Positions 33,797 through 42,572 of a DNA stretch of 64,000 nucleotides are shown piece after piece. The stretch comes from Arthrobacter sp. Leaf137 (lineage in GTDB: Bacteria > Actinomycetota > Actinomycetes > Actinomycetales > Micrococcaceae): positions 62,001 to 126,000 of the forward strand of contig NZ_LMOI01000023.1 of the NCBI RefSeq assembly GCF_001423525.1. Direction: 5' to 3'. Under the pieces are notes generated by a model, which did no database searches, was not told the origin of the DNA, and was given only the letters and a program-made list of their open reading frames with translations. A program made the translations under genes and the position numbers. Each line of letters opens with the position of its first letter. The first letter of the stretch is position 1.

Positions 33797-35238
33797 AGCA
33801 TCCTGTCATCTGTCCCGAAAACGGCAAGCTCGTCAGTGGTCACTCGATTGGCAACGATGAAGGAGCGGTTGCCCACTTTCCAGAGCCCGACACCCTTCGG
33901 AAGGTTCTCAACATGCTCGCATTCAGCTTCGGTCAGGCCGAGCGCTTCCTTGGTCAGGCGCATCGCATCGTGCTTCTGCCGGTAAATGACCCTGGTGTCA
34001 GCCTCAGTCAGCAGGCCCAGGGCTTTCTGCCTATGTCCACTCGTGCTGTCACCGATCTCGTTCAGGTCCGCGACCTTGTGCATGATGAGCAGGTTCGCGA
34101 TCCCGTATGTTCTGGCGAGTCGCCACTGCTCGCTCATCTTTGCCAACATGTACGGATCTGCGAGCATCCGCCAACCCTCGTCGTACACCACAAGCCGTTT
34201 CCCGCCGTCGGGATTGGTGATGGCCGCTTCCAACCACGTGGCGCCGCACGCTGCGGCCAGCGAAAGCGCCTGCTCGGATGCGCCGATCAGTGCTGACGTA
34301 TCCATCACCATCATGGGGGCGTCTGCGTCGAAGGCCACCGTGGATGGTGCGTCGAACATCCCTTCGAGATCACCGGACACTGTACGTCGCAGGGAATGGC
34401 TGACGGCGGTTGCTCCGTCTGAGCCGACCAGGGCGGTCATCTCCTTCGACGGCTTGAGGAGGTGGTCCAGCACCATGGGCAGGGTTGGGTTTGAGTTCTC
34501 GGCCATGGTTTCCATGAGGGCGATGTCCAAGGCTGTGTGCTCCACGGGCCGCAGAGGCGTCCCTTGCCGCATAAGCGAGACCAAGGCCCCAAGAAGATAC
34601 CGACGCCGTTGCCTCACCACCGCTTGCCACTGAGCCTCGGTAAGCGCAGTGGAGCGCGGACCGGCATCGAGGGGATTCACCCTCGCAGGTCGGCCCGGCC
34701 CAATGGAAATGACTTTGCCACCAACAGCCTCCGCTACCGCTACCCACTCGCCCTTGGGATCAGAAGCGACCGCCGCCTTTCGCCCTAACGTGATTGACCG
34801 CGTCACCAGCGACTTGCCGCACATGGACTTGCCGGTGCCGACAGTCCCGATCACCACGATGGACGGACCGCTGATGATGCCCTTGTCGTACAGGATCCAG
34901 GGATCGTAGGAGAAGGCCCCGGAGCCGAAGACGTCCGTGCCGATGTAGGTTCCCTCGTGTCCAAGCCCCGACTCTGTAAGGAACGGGTAGGCGGCCGCAA
35001 ACGTCATGGTCGATGCACGGTGGGGCGCGGGCCGTAGCCGATGCGGACCCCGCAGCGAGTTTGGCTCGTTACTCCCCCAGTCACCCGCGAGGCGAAGCCC
35101 CTGGGGGTCGCGCTGCTTCTCGCCTTCCCCGGCACTCGCCCACCCTGCAGCGGGTGGTGCGGGCCGCCGTCGTGCTTTCCGTTCCGTCCGGCTCTTTCCC
35201 GAGGGTAGGTACTCAAAGCTTTTCAATGCTTGTTTCAA
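33793..35238 (-). CDS. VirB4-type T4SS ATPase (ATP-binding half)
   Basis: Walker A GTVGTGKS lies near residue 133 and Walker B RLVVYDEGWRML near 355, followed by QWRLARTYGIANLLIMHKV and RVIYRQKHDA as in VirB4 proteins. The best start is the TTG at 35238. It follows GGAAGGGG and overlaps the upstream TGA as TTGA, giving about 481 residues; an upstream frame exists without these signals. In Actinobacteria the VirB4 function is split: the upstream SCO6880-like protein supplies the N-terminal part and this protein the motor. Confidence 0.9.
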   Translation of the reverse strand: MKQALKSFEYLPSGKSRTERKARRRPAPPAAGWASAGEGEKQRDPQGLRLAGDWGSNEPNSLRGPHRLRPAPHRASTMTFAAAYPFLTESGLGHEGTYIGTDVFGSGAFSYDPWILYDKGIISGPSIVVIGTVGTGKSMCGKSLVTRSITLGRKAAVASDPKGEWVAVAEAVGGKVISIGPGRPARVNPLDAGPRSTALTEAQWQAVVRQRRRYLLGALVSLMRQGTPLRPVEHTALDIALMETMAENSNPTLPMVLDHLLKPSKEMTALVGSDGATAVSHSLRRTVSGDLEGMFDAPSTVAFDADAPMMVMDTSALIGASEQALSLAAACGATWLEAAITNPDGGKRLVVYDEGWRMLADPYMLAKMSEQWRLARTYGIANLLIMHKVADLNEIGDSTSGHRQKALGLLTEADTRVIYRQKHDAMRLTKEALGLTEAECEHVENLPKGVGLWKVGNRSFIVANRVTTDELAVFGTDDRML

Positions 35239-36731
35239 CGCAGTCCCCTTCCAAGCGGCAGGCCGCCGGCGACAAACGCGGCCCATTGCTGTCCGTAGAG
35301 AAGCCGAAGCTCAACGAATGCTCCTGCGGCAGCGGACTCAAGTTCCTGGCGATGCCGTGCCAAGTCCTCCAGCGAGGTCGCGGTGACGGTGATGTAGGCA
35401 GCCGGGCGGACGTCCCCATGGCCGGCGACGATCTCTTCCTCCCTCTGGATCACTTCTTCTTCCTCGGCCTTTTGCTCACGGGTGAGCGGCCTATCGAAGC
35501 GGGCGTTGATGCGGCGACGGGTTTCATGCGCCTCCTGGGCGGAGCGGATGTCACGGAGGGCTTCAGCGGTAGGCACTGCCCGTATGACTTCCGTGAACGT
35601 GTGGCGGAATTCGCCCACATAGATCAAGGGGTGCAGGAAGCCCGGGAAGACTTTCTGGCGGGGCCATTCAGCAATCCAGAAGGTCTGGTGGAACCCGGTG
35701 TCTGTCCGGAGGTAGGTCCAGTGTTCCTCGACTGCCATCGGGCCGTGGCGGTGGAGAGTATCCATCGCCTTACTTGCCGGTTCGTCCGACGGCGGGGCTA
35801 CCGCCGCCGGCGCTTTGGCGACCGGTAAAGCGGCGGGATCGAATGCGCCACCGATGATGCTAAGCAGTCCAGGTTCACCAATCCACTCTTCTACCTTCAC
35901 GCTGTGGGTACCGAGCGACGTTTTCATTGCCTCGACTTCCAGCCGCAGGACGTGTTCCAAGCCAACCAGCCCTCCACCCGACTCCCTGATCCGTCGTCGA
36001 GCCTTGCTCGTGTCTAGGACAACCGCCACCAGGAGTTCATGGCTCATGGTTGATCCGGCTGCACCGAGCAAGTCCTCATACGCGCGTTGACCCCACGCAG
36101 CCTTCTCGCCAGCCTGTGCCGGCATGGCGTTGTCCTTGTAAAACTCCCAGAGCGCCGACGACGGATAGGGCACCGTGTAATCCTGGACGGCAATCCTGGC
36201 CACGCCTGGCCGCTGGGCCATCCCGGCTTGCACACGCGACCAGGCCTGGACCGCCCAGGCTTTGTCATCTGCATCCAGCAGTGCAAAGGATCGCGTGCTG
36301 CAGCGCAACACCGCGATTGCCTCCCTGCCGTGTCGGTCGACCAGGAAGCACTCACCACTGGCCGTTGTTCGTATCTCCAGATTGCTCAAACCGCCAGGGA
36401 GCGCGAGGCGGCCAGCAAGTTGCGGGGCCGCGGGCTTTGCAAGGAACCGTGTTTGTCCCGCGGCTGCCCGGTAGAAGAATAGAGCGAGCTGTTTCGCCCA
36501 TACCGGATAAGGGATGCGGGAATACTGGAGGAGCCCGAGCAGCATAAGCCCAAGCCAGAGGGGGCCGGAAGAGAACAGACCAACCGGCCCACTGCTTGCA
36601 GAAGCCACGATGGCAACCGCCCCTCCCCCTGCGACGATCAGCAACTGATACCACTTGAGGCCAAGGAAGAAGCCGCGGCGCTCGTACCTCGGGAATTTGA
36701 CGACCTCAAGGGCACGGGCATCTTCAGACAT
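35235..36731 (-). CDS. SCO6880-like T4SS membrane protein (PrgI-like plus VirB4 N-terminal-like)
   Basis: The ATG at 36731 is preceded by GGAGG at 10 bases, giving about 498 residues (MSEDARALEVVKFPRYERRG). Two membrane helices near residues 28-65 (WYQLLIVAGGGAVAIVAS, GPLWLGLMLLGLL) are PrgI-like. A large cytoplasmic part with SCO6880-type sequence follows (LLVAVVLDTSKARRRI, HWTYLRTDTGFHQTFWIAEW). These proteins always sit before the VirB4-like ATPase. Its N-terminus overlaps the TrbL-like stop by 8 bases. Confidence 0.88.
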   Translation of the reverse strand: MSEDARALEVVKFPRYERRGFFLGLKWYQLLIVAGGGAVAIVASASSGPVGLFSSGPLWLGLMLLGLLQYSRIPYPVWAKQLALFFYRAAAGQTRFLAKPAAPQLAGRLALPGGLSNLEIRTTASGECFLVDRHGREAIAVLRCSTRSFALLDADDKAWAVQAWSRVQAGMAQRPGVARIAVQDYTVPYPSSALWEFYKDNAMPAQAGEKAAWGQRAYEDLLGAAGSTMSHELLVAVVLDTSKARRRIRESGGGLVGLEHVLRLEVEAMKTSLGTHSVKVEEWIGEPGLLSIIGGAFDPAALPVAKAPAAVAPPSDEPASKAMDTLHRHGPMAVEEHWTYLRTDTGFHQTFWIAEWPRQKVFPGFLHPLIYVGEFRHTFTEVIRAVPTAEALRDIRSAQEAHETRRRINARFDRPLTREQKAEEEEVIQREEEIVAGHGDVRPAAYITVTATSLEDLARHRQELESAAAGAFVELRLLYGQQWAAFVAGGLPLGRGLR

Positions 36732-38097
36732 GTGGGTTTCCTCCGTTCGGAGGGTTGATTCTTGGTGGTTGGGGTTTCGGCGGCCGAACGCTGGAAGGGG
36801 CAGGCGCGCTTTCGTTGGCATGCGCTCGCGCTTCGAAGCCTCCGAGTGAAGCCTGCCGCGCGTTTGCTGGGGCAGTCCCGCCTACTTCGTGAGGATCTAC
36901 GCGCACCAAGCCCTGCTGCGACTCCGGTGAGTGCAGAGTGTTCGGAGCGCCTGTCGAGGCCCCGCTTCTCAGGGACAATTGGCCCCCGTCGCCTTGGTTC
37001 GACGGCATCCCGGACCGGAGCACGGGCGCCAACACTTGTGTCGGGAAGAGACTACGGCTTGAGCTGATCGGCCGGGTCATGGCGGACCGATTCACGAGGC
37101 TTGCGAGTGTAAGGCGACCACCCGTCTGCCGACTGATCTGGCGAGCCGCCACGCTGCTGCTCCGGGACAGGACGTGGCCGCCACCGGCCGTTTGGGCTGC
37201 TGCCGCGAGTTCCCCGCCTGCGAAGCTAACCAAGCGCAGGGCCATCAGAGGTGCGCCGCAGGCAAGCGCCATGCCCACCGTGCCAGCTGCCAATCCGGCA
37301 AAGGACTTGGACTCCGCAAACAGCTTCACTGCAACGGCCAAGACCGTTCCGGCTAAGGGTTTCGCCAACACCAGGGCAATGACCACCTCGCACCAGCGGC
37401 GTGCCCAGGACTTTGTCTTGTCCCAGGGCAGAAGCATCAACGCCACCGGCGCGACGGCCGCCAAGACGACGAGTGCAAAGGAGCGGAAGATCATCGAGCA
37501 CATCAGGATGAAGGAAAGAATCCACACGACAATAACTGCCATCACTGTAACGACGACTGCACCGGCTGGGCCCCCTGTCGTCCCAGGTGCCAGCGAGACC
37601 AAGTTCCATTCCCGACCACTTCCTTCTGGTGCCCGTTCGAATCCGAAAAGCCTCATGAACACGAGGTATGGGTCAGAACCAATCGATTCGAGCAGCGCGG
37701 CTGAGGCTAAGTCACTCGCCCTCGTCAGTTGCCGGACGAGATACACGGCAGCCCCGACGAGTGGAATGGCGGCAGCTCCGCCGAGGAGCGCGCGGCCGAT
37801 GCGTCTCGGCTGCTGACTGACCAGGCCCGACAGGACCTGGAGGATCATCACGACGACGAGCGGGGTCATCATGACGACGACCCACCAGCTCGTCAGCCCT
37901 TCAATGGAGAGCCATTGGGAGTCGTCCACGTCCGACACTGAGAAGGCGCCGGTAATGAAGGCCCAGAGCCAGGACGCCATGTTTTGGAGGATGTTGGCGA
38001 AGAGAGATGTGACTGCGCCCATGGCGTTGTCGTTGGTTTGTGAGACCAATCCGCAGCCGGGCGGCCACCATCCGTTGAGGTCGCACTCAACAGGCAT
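36724..38097 (-). CDS. TrbL/VirB6-like polytopic T4SS protein
   Basis: This 457-residue protein has about six membrane helices between residues 70 and 320 (WVVVMMTPLVVVMILQVLSG, VVVTVMAVIVVWILSFILMC, ALVVLAAVAPVALMLLPW and others). The pattern SMIFRSFALVVLAAVAPVA followed by KSWARRWCEVVIALVLAKPL is typical of actinobacterial TrbL-like channel proteins. The last 130 residues are Pro/Ser-rich and hydrophilic. It probably forms the inner-membrane channel and is followed by SCO6880 in overlapping frames. Confidence 0.88.
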   Translation of the reverse strand: MPVECDLNGWWPPGCGLVSQTNDNAMGAVTSLFANILQNMASWLWAFITGAFSVSDVDDSQWLSIEGLTSWWVVVMMTPLVVVMILQVLSGLVSQQPRRIGRALLGGAAAIPLVGAAVYLVRQLTRASDLASAALLESIGSDPYLVFMRLFGFERAPEGSGREWNLVSLAPGTTGGPAGAVVVTVMAVIVVWILSFILMCSMIFRSFALVVLAAVAPVALMLLPWDKTKSWARRWCEVVIALVLAKPLAGTVLAVAVKLFAESKSFAGLAAGTVGMALACGAPLMALRLVSFAGGELAAAAQTAGGGHVLSRSSSVAARQISRQTGGRLTLASLVNRSAMTRPISSSRSLFPTQVLAPVLRSGMPSNQGDGGQLSLRSGASTGAPNTLHSPESQQGLVRVDPHEVGGTAPANARQASLGGFEARAHANESAPAPSSVRPPKPQPPRINPPNGGNPHV

Positions 38098-38100
38098 GAG

Positions 38101-38388
38101 CTAAAACCCGAGAGGAAAGGCGGTCTGTGACCAGAGGATGTAGCCGTTGATGCCGCCGAGAATGGCAGCCACAGGACCTGTCCAAAGCAGGATCACGCCG
38201 CCGCCGGAGGCAAGGCGTGACGACTGGCTAAGTTTGCCGGCCAGCAGCATCGCGGCGCCGATAATGGCCACGATCGCAATGATGATGAAAGCGCCGACCA
38301 GGATGCCGCCGCCGATCTGTTTGAGCGATTCCAGGAAGGGAAAGCTTGCGTTCGGGGTGATCCCCGGGTCCACCGCTGCGAAAAACAT
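38101..38388 (-). CDS. VirB2/TrbC-like small membrane protein
   Basis: This 95-residue protein has two hydrophobic helices (ILVGAFIIIAIVAIIGAAML and GGGVILLWTGPVAAILGGI) separated by a short basic loop (GKLSQSSRLAS), the layout of VirB2-type pilins. The ATG is preceded by GGAG at 5 bases, and the stop lies 3 bases before the TrbL-like ATG. It is probably a channel or pilus-like subunit. Confidence 0.8.
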   Translation of the reverse strand: MFFAAVDPGITPNASFPFLESLKQIGGGILVGAFIIIAIVAIIGAAMLLAGKLSQSSRLASGGGVILLWTGPVAAILGGINGYILWSQTAFPLGF

Positions 38389-38516
38389 TGGTGCTCCGTC
38401 CGTTGTATTCCATGGAGTGAGCAGATGAGCTCACGGGTTCATGGAACCAGCGGGAGAAAGCGACATGACCTCTTTCCATAACAATTGGCAGAGCCTTGAT
38501 CACGAGGTCGCGACGA

Positions 38517-39046
38517 GTACCCTGCAACCGTCTACGACATCAACACTGCCGAGGACGGAAGCACGGTCTCGGGCATCCTGAACACCATCGCCGTCGTGCA
38601 GACCCAGTTCACCACCAACAGACTGCTGACGCTTCGTCGTGCCATCGGGCAGCTCGACGTGCAGGGGGTCACCGCGACCGGCATCATCATGAACCCGTCC
38701 GACTGGGAGTCCGTCGAGACGCTGACCCCCGCTAACTGGGGGTTCCTGCTGCCGCTGGCATCCCAGAGCTCGGTCAAACGCCGCCTGTGAACACTCCTGT
38801 CCCCCGGCAGCAGGGATGCCCGCACTGGAGGCCATCATCGGCGATCTGTCCGACGTGTCGTTGCTGTACCGGAATTCCGAGCGGATCGAACGGAACCCCT
38901 ACATGACCGAGATCGGTTCAAGCGGAGCCCTGCAGCCCAGGGATTTCTTCCGCCGAAATGAAGTCGTTTTCCGAGCCGGATTCAGGGTGGGTTTTGAGAT
39001 CCTGTTCACCAAGACGCTACGGATCGCGGACCTTGTGAACGGCTGA
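38517..39046 (+). pseudogene. HK97-type phage major capsid protein remnant
   Basis: Two plus-strand pieces belong together. The first (to 38790) reads LLTLRRAIGQLDVQGVTATG and IIMNPSDWESVETL, ending SSVKRRL. The second (38816-39046) reads GDLSDVSLLYRNSERIE and EVVFRAGFRVGFEILFTKTL. NPSDWE, a KRRL(W) end and a C-terminal GD...R..FR...RVGF block are hallmarks of HK97 capsids. Indels near 38790-38815 break the frame and the N-terminal half is missing. No other phage gene is nearby. It sits divergently beside the VirB2-like gene and was probably carried in with the cargo. Confidence 0.65.
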
Positions 39047-39387
39047 AGCGGAGGCGGGCGCTACTTGGGTGGCGCCCGCCTGTTTGTCCATCATCCTCAT
39101 GATCAGCTCGGCGCGATAACCGCCTGTGTACCGGATCAACTGCTTCTGCCGTTTCCGCAGCTTTCTCTTCGCCTTGTTGATGCGCTCACGGTGCTCTGAA
39201 ATGTCCTGCGCGAAGCCAGCGTCGGAGAGCGAAACCACCGGCGCCCGAAAGCCCCTTCGGCGAGCCAACCCCCAACCGCTCAGCGGAGGGATTTTTCTCG
39301 TTGTTGCTTATACCACAAAACCGCGTCACTTGTGTCACTTGCGAGACGTACCTTAGGCCCATCAGACAGCTTTGGAAGGGGCAGCAG

Positions 39388-39999
39388 TTGGCAGGGGAAA
39401 TCGCACAAGAAGTGGCAATCATGTTGGCGCTTGGCAGCGCAGCTATCGGCGCGAGTGGCGCAATCATGTCTCAGGTTTTTGGCGGCGTTATCGCGAGCAG
39501 ACGCGAGCAAAAGAAGGCTGAAGCGGATGAAAAGCGCTGGCACATCGAAAACAACGCAAAGCGCCGAGATCGGCAACTAGAACACAAGACGCAACTCTTC
39601 ACGAAGTTCCTATCCACTGCGGAGCGTATCAAACAGCGATCTGGGTCGTGGGGCCACGCGATCACCGAAGAGACGTACGCAGATGCGAGGAAGAACCTTA
39701 ACCAGTTGAGGGACCTTGCCGAGGAGATAGGGCTCCTCGCCCCAGAGGTCTACCGTCATGCCAGCATGACTTATTACAGGAATAACCTGATGTTCGTCAC
39801 GAGCACGGGCTTCCTAACTAAAGAAGATGAAAAGTGGGCTGCCGGATCTATAAAGGCAGCAGAAGAAGACGCTTCTTTTTGGATTTGGGAAACCCGCCGA
39901 GCTATACGTTCCTACATCAGCCATGAGCCCGTCGACTGGCCCGAGCAAGCTATTGCCGAGCGAACCGCAGAGCGGAGGAAGGCGAAATGTGGGCCCTGA
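39388..39999 (+). CDS. Uncharacterised membrane-anchored helical protein
   Basis: This protein of about 203 residues has a TTG start at 39388 preceded by GGAAGGGG; a GTG at 39412 or an ATG at 39421 are alternatives. One N-terminal hydrophobic helix (MLALGSAAIGASGAIMSQVFG) is followed by a long charged coiled-coil-like helix (ASRREQKKAEADEKRW) and a helical soluble domain (IRSYISHEPVDWPEQ near the end). No family recognised. Convergent with the two membrane-protein genes that follow, it forms a cargo block inside the transfer operon. Confidence 0.65.
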   Translation: MAGEIAQEVAIMLALGSAAIGASGAIMSQVFGGVIASRREQKKAEADEKRWHIENNAKRRDRQLEHKTQLFTKFLSTAERIKQRSGSWGHAITEETYADARKNLNQLRDLAEEIGLLAPEVYRHASMTYYRNNLMFVTSTGFLTKEDEKWAAGSIKAAEEDASFWIWETRRAIRSYISHEPVDWPEQAIAERTAERRKAKCGP

Positions 40000-40050
40000 T
40001 TGCCGGGCCCGGCGCCTGAAGCCACTGGCTTCGCAAAAGCCGCCTCACGA

Positions 40051-40074
40051 GCCCCAGGAATCAACCCTGGGGGC
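40051..40074 (+). terminator. Probable terminator
   Basis: GCCCCAGG pairs with CCTGGGGGC (one bulge) around AATCAAC, and a T5 run occurs 15 bases further in GGCCTTTTTGGC. It lies between two convergent genes. Confidence 0.5.
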
Positions 40075-40112
40075 GCTGAGAGGGGCCTTTTTGGCGCGTT
40101 AGCCAACGGCGC

Positions 40113-40709
40113 CTAGCGCTCAATCATGACCATCCCGAGCGTGTCCGGATAGTCCCGACTGAGCATCCGCAAGGAACCGAACTCCTTACGCTGCCAACGC
40201 TGTCCAGCCCCATCGAGAAACTGCACTTCCCCCTCGCGCATTTTGAAGGCGTCATGAACTTGAGTCACTTTGGTTCGCTCGCCACGAGCCTCGATACTGG
40301 GCCACGTGTGGCACACCTGCACATCGGGTTTTTCCTGGCTCCCGTTGCGCGGTAGCGGACGCCGGACGACGGATACCATTGAGATAGGTTCGTCCCCGGC
40401 GTTATGGACCGTCCACTTGATGAACTTTTCTGCGCCGTCATGAAACGGCTCAACCACTAGAGTTACCCTCGCAGCGAGCCGCCGCTTCCGCTCTTCGGCC
40501 TCCGCGGCCTGCTGTTCACGGAACAACGCCCGTTCTTTAGCGGCCTCGTCGCGGTCTTCCTTCGCCTCACGGCGCTCCTCGTCGAGACGCTCGGCATCCC
40601 GGTGAGCCAAGCGAAGCGCCACGACCACCGCGGAAATCGTGCCGATTGCCGCCAGCCAGTCCGGCACAGTGCCCCAGTCCGGCGACGTGAAGAAGTCGAT
40701 AATACTCAT
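40113..40709 (-). CDS. Uncharacterised protein with N-terminal TM and coiled coil
   Basis: This 198-residue protein has a membrane helix near residues 14-33 (VPDWLAAIGTISAVVVALRL), a long charged coiled coil (about 36-75, rich in Glu/Arg/Ala) and a C-terminal beta-rich domain (VTLVVEPFHDGAEKFIKWTV onward, PISMVSVVRRPLP) resembling an Ig-like fold. The start is 12 bases after the stop of the 411-residue gene, so they form an operon. No family recognised. Confidence 0.65.
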   Translation of the reverse strand: MSIIDFFTSPDWGTVPDWLAAIGTISAVVVALRLAHRDAERLDEERREAKEDRDEAAKERALFREQQAAEAEERKRRLAARVTLVVEPFHDGAEKFIKWTVHNAGDEPISMVSVVRRPLPRNGSQEKPDVQVCHTWPSIEARGERTKVTQVHDAFKMREGEVQFLDGAGQRWQRKEFGSLRMLSRDYPDTLGMVMIER

Positions 40710-40721
40710 GCGTCAACCATG

Positions 40722-41957
40722 TCAGGACCAGGCGCGGCCGATGACGGCACCGATAATCGCGGCGAAGGCACCGCAAGCAGTGGCCCAAGCAATGATCCGA
40801 TTGTCGAGACGGCTCGATTTTTGTTCGATTGCTGATCGCACGAAATCTAGGTTGAGAAGTTCGAGACGGTGCTCGTCTTCCCGTCTGTCTGCTACGTACA
40901 GCAACTCAGTCTCATAATCAGCGGCCTGAATATGGAAAGAACGCCGCTTAGCTGCCACAGTGCCGGCGAGAACGTCTTTGGAAGCCATGAGGAGCCAGAG
41001 CGAAGCGATTAGTTCGTCAACGCTTCGCTCTCCGCGCTTCTTGTCCTTCCTCAGCAATCGAGAGAGGGCGCGTTTCAACAGCGGCCTCCGCTTTCGAACA
41101 ATCGCCGCATAGTCCTGGCCAAGAAGGTCCGTCACAAGCTCGTGAGCCAAGTCCTCCATCGCGAACAGCCGCCGCGCATAGTTCTTGAAAAACGCGAACT
41201 CCAAACTCGCTGGCAGGGCGGTGCCACAGATGCTCCGAAGCACGTCCTTTGCTGACCCATCGCGCTCGACGATGGCACTCGCGGGGCCGACATCATCGCC
41301 TGCCACGAAGCCACTCGCGATACCGCGGTTACCGGGGATCTGAATTAGCCGAAGGTCCCTATGCGCAAACATGTTCTTGCACTCCGGCGAGCACGCCTGC
41401 TGAAGGACCAAGAAGCCGGCATCTTCAGCAGCGGTTTTCAGAACATCATCCAGAATGTGCCCAGCAGACCTCGGCGCAATAACTTCGTCCGGACCGGCTT
41501 CCCAGAGCACAACAGCCGTAATGCCATCCCATGCGACCCAGTAGTGGTCCGTGGGCACGTCCGCTTCTCCATTAATGACCGGCTGATTCTTGATCGGCAC
41601 GCGGAGCTCAATAAACAGCGGGTCGGAGAACTCAAGAGCAAACACACGGTCGGTCCCCGACAGGACGCGCTCCGCCGTGGCCTGCCTCCCGCTCGGATAG
41701 ATAGGGTGGCAAAATGACCAATGCGGCCTAAAGGGTGCCGAATGGAGTGTCTGCACGCGGCTATCTTGGCGGAGGGAACTCAGCACTGCCTTGTGAGCCG
41801 CGGCGATAGAGTCGTCGTCCTCCTCGTCGAAGGATGCAAGGAAGAATGTCCCGAAACGGGCGAAGTAGTGGCCGATAGCCACAGTCTCCAAATCCAGCGG
41901 CGCATCTTCAGCCGCTTCTTGGTCCAACTCCGACGGTTGTGTCTCTACGTGTGTCAC
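40722..41957 (-). CDS. Uncharacterised tail-anchored protein
   Basis: This 411-residue protein has an acidic N-terminus, a mixed alpha/beta region (about 30-240) and a helical region with a basic stretch (VRKRRPLLKRALSRLLRKDK). A heptad-like helix and a final membrane helix follow (RIIAWATACGAFAAIIGAVI), putting nearly all of it in the cytoplasm and the tail in the membrane. No catalytic motif I can name. It and the downstream coiled-coil protein look like two parts of one membrane-bound system. Confidence 0.7.
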   Translation of the reverse strand: MTHVETQPSELDQEAAEDAPLDLETVAIGHYFARFGTFFLASFDEEDDDSIAAAHKAVLSSLRQDSRVQTLHSAPFRPHWSFCHPIYPSGRQATAERVLSGTDRVFALEFSDPLFIELRVPIKNQPVINGEADVPTDHYWVAWDGITAVVLWEAGPDEVIAPRSAGHILDDVLKTAAEDAGFLVLQQACSPECKNMFAHRDLRLIQIPGNRGIASGFVAGDDVGPASAIVERDGSAKDVLRSICGTALPASLEFAFFKNYARRLFAMEDLAHELVTDLLGQDYAAIVRKRRPLLKRALSRLLRKDKKRGERSVDELIASLWLLMASKDVLAGTVAAKRRSFHIQAADYETELLYVADRREDEHRLELLNLDFVRSAIEQKSSRLDNRIIAWATACGAFAAIIGAVIGRAWS

Positions 41958-42572
41958 GCTATTGCCCCCTCATTCAGTCCGATCTTAGATAATCGAACGG
42001 ACAATTCCCCGCAAGTGAAACATTTGCGCGCCGTCGGTGACCATTGCATACGCTCCACCGCAGCGACTATGCCACAGAGCCGGACTGGCAGTGCGAGGTC
42101 TATCCGCGCCGAAAACTCCTGAAGCGCGTGGATCAGCGGCTTACCTCCTAGTTTCCGGAGGGGACTTCACGCACTCCCTTTCGTGAGCTCGTCCTCGGTG
42201 CTCCGCCAGACCAGGTCCAAAGCGCCAGTGCGGCTCGCTCATGCGATCACTGCAAGCGCGCAAACAATCCGGCCAGGCTCCGGAACTCTGCCATCGACCT
42301 CGGTTCCCCTGCGCTTGATCTAACGGCAAGCCAGAAGCCACGGGACACAAACCGCCTGTGGTAGTGCAAGACAGTCGCTGAAGGCAGCAAGGGGTTGAAC
42401 GTTGCCGGAGCCCCGGGCAGCGACAACTAAGGCAATCGAAGCTGCGAACCCATCAGCCGCCCATAAAGGTCGTTCTGCCGCCGAAATCCGCTGGGCCTTA
42501 CTGATGACCGCTTGAACCGAACACCTACGCGTCGGGCGACTGAAGCTTAGTCTCGCAATAGCAGAGCGTTCT
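41958..42572. other. Intergenic stretch, no gene seen
   Basis: No coding pattern, RNA or clear repeat. The promoter of the 411-residue gene should be at its left end and the 3' boundary of the NlpC/P60 gene at its right end. It probably marks the right border of the cargo insertion in the transfer operon. Confidence 0.4.

Noticed and set aside
34800..35840. Plus-strand frames over the VirB4/SCO6880 junction
   Set aside because: Antisense to two overlapping genes with clear T4SS motifs.
39017..39268. 83-codon basic minus-strand frame next to the capsid remnant
   Set aside because: It overlaps the capsid C-terminus in antisense and matches nothing I know; it could still be a small real gene.
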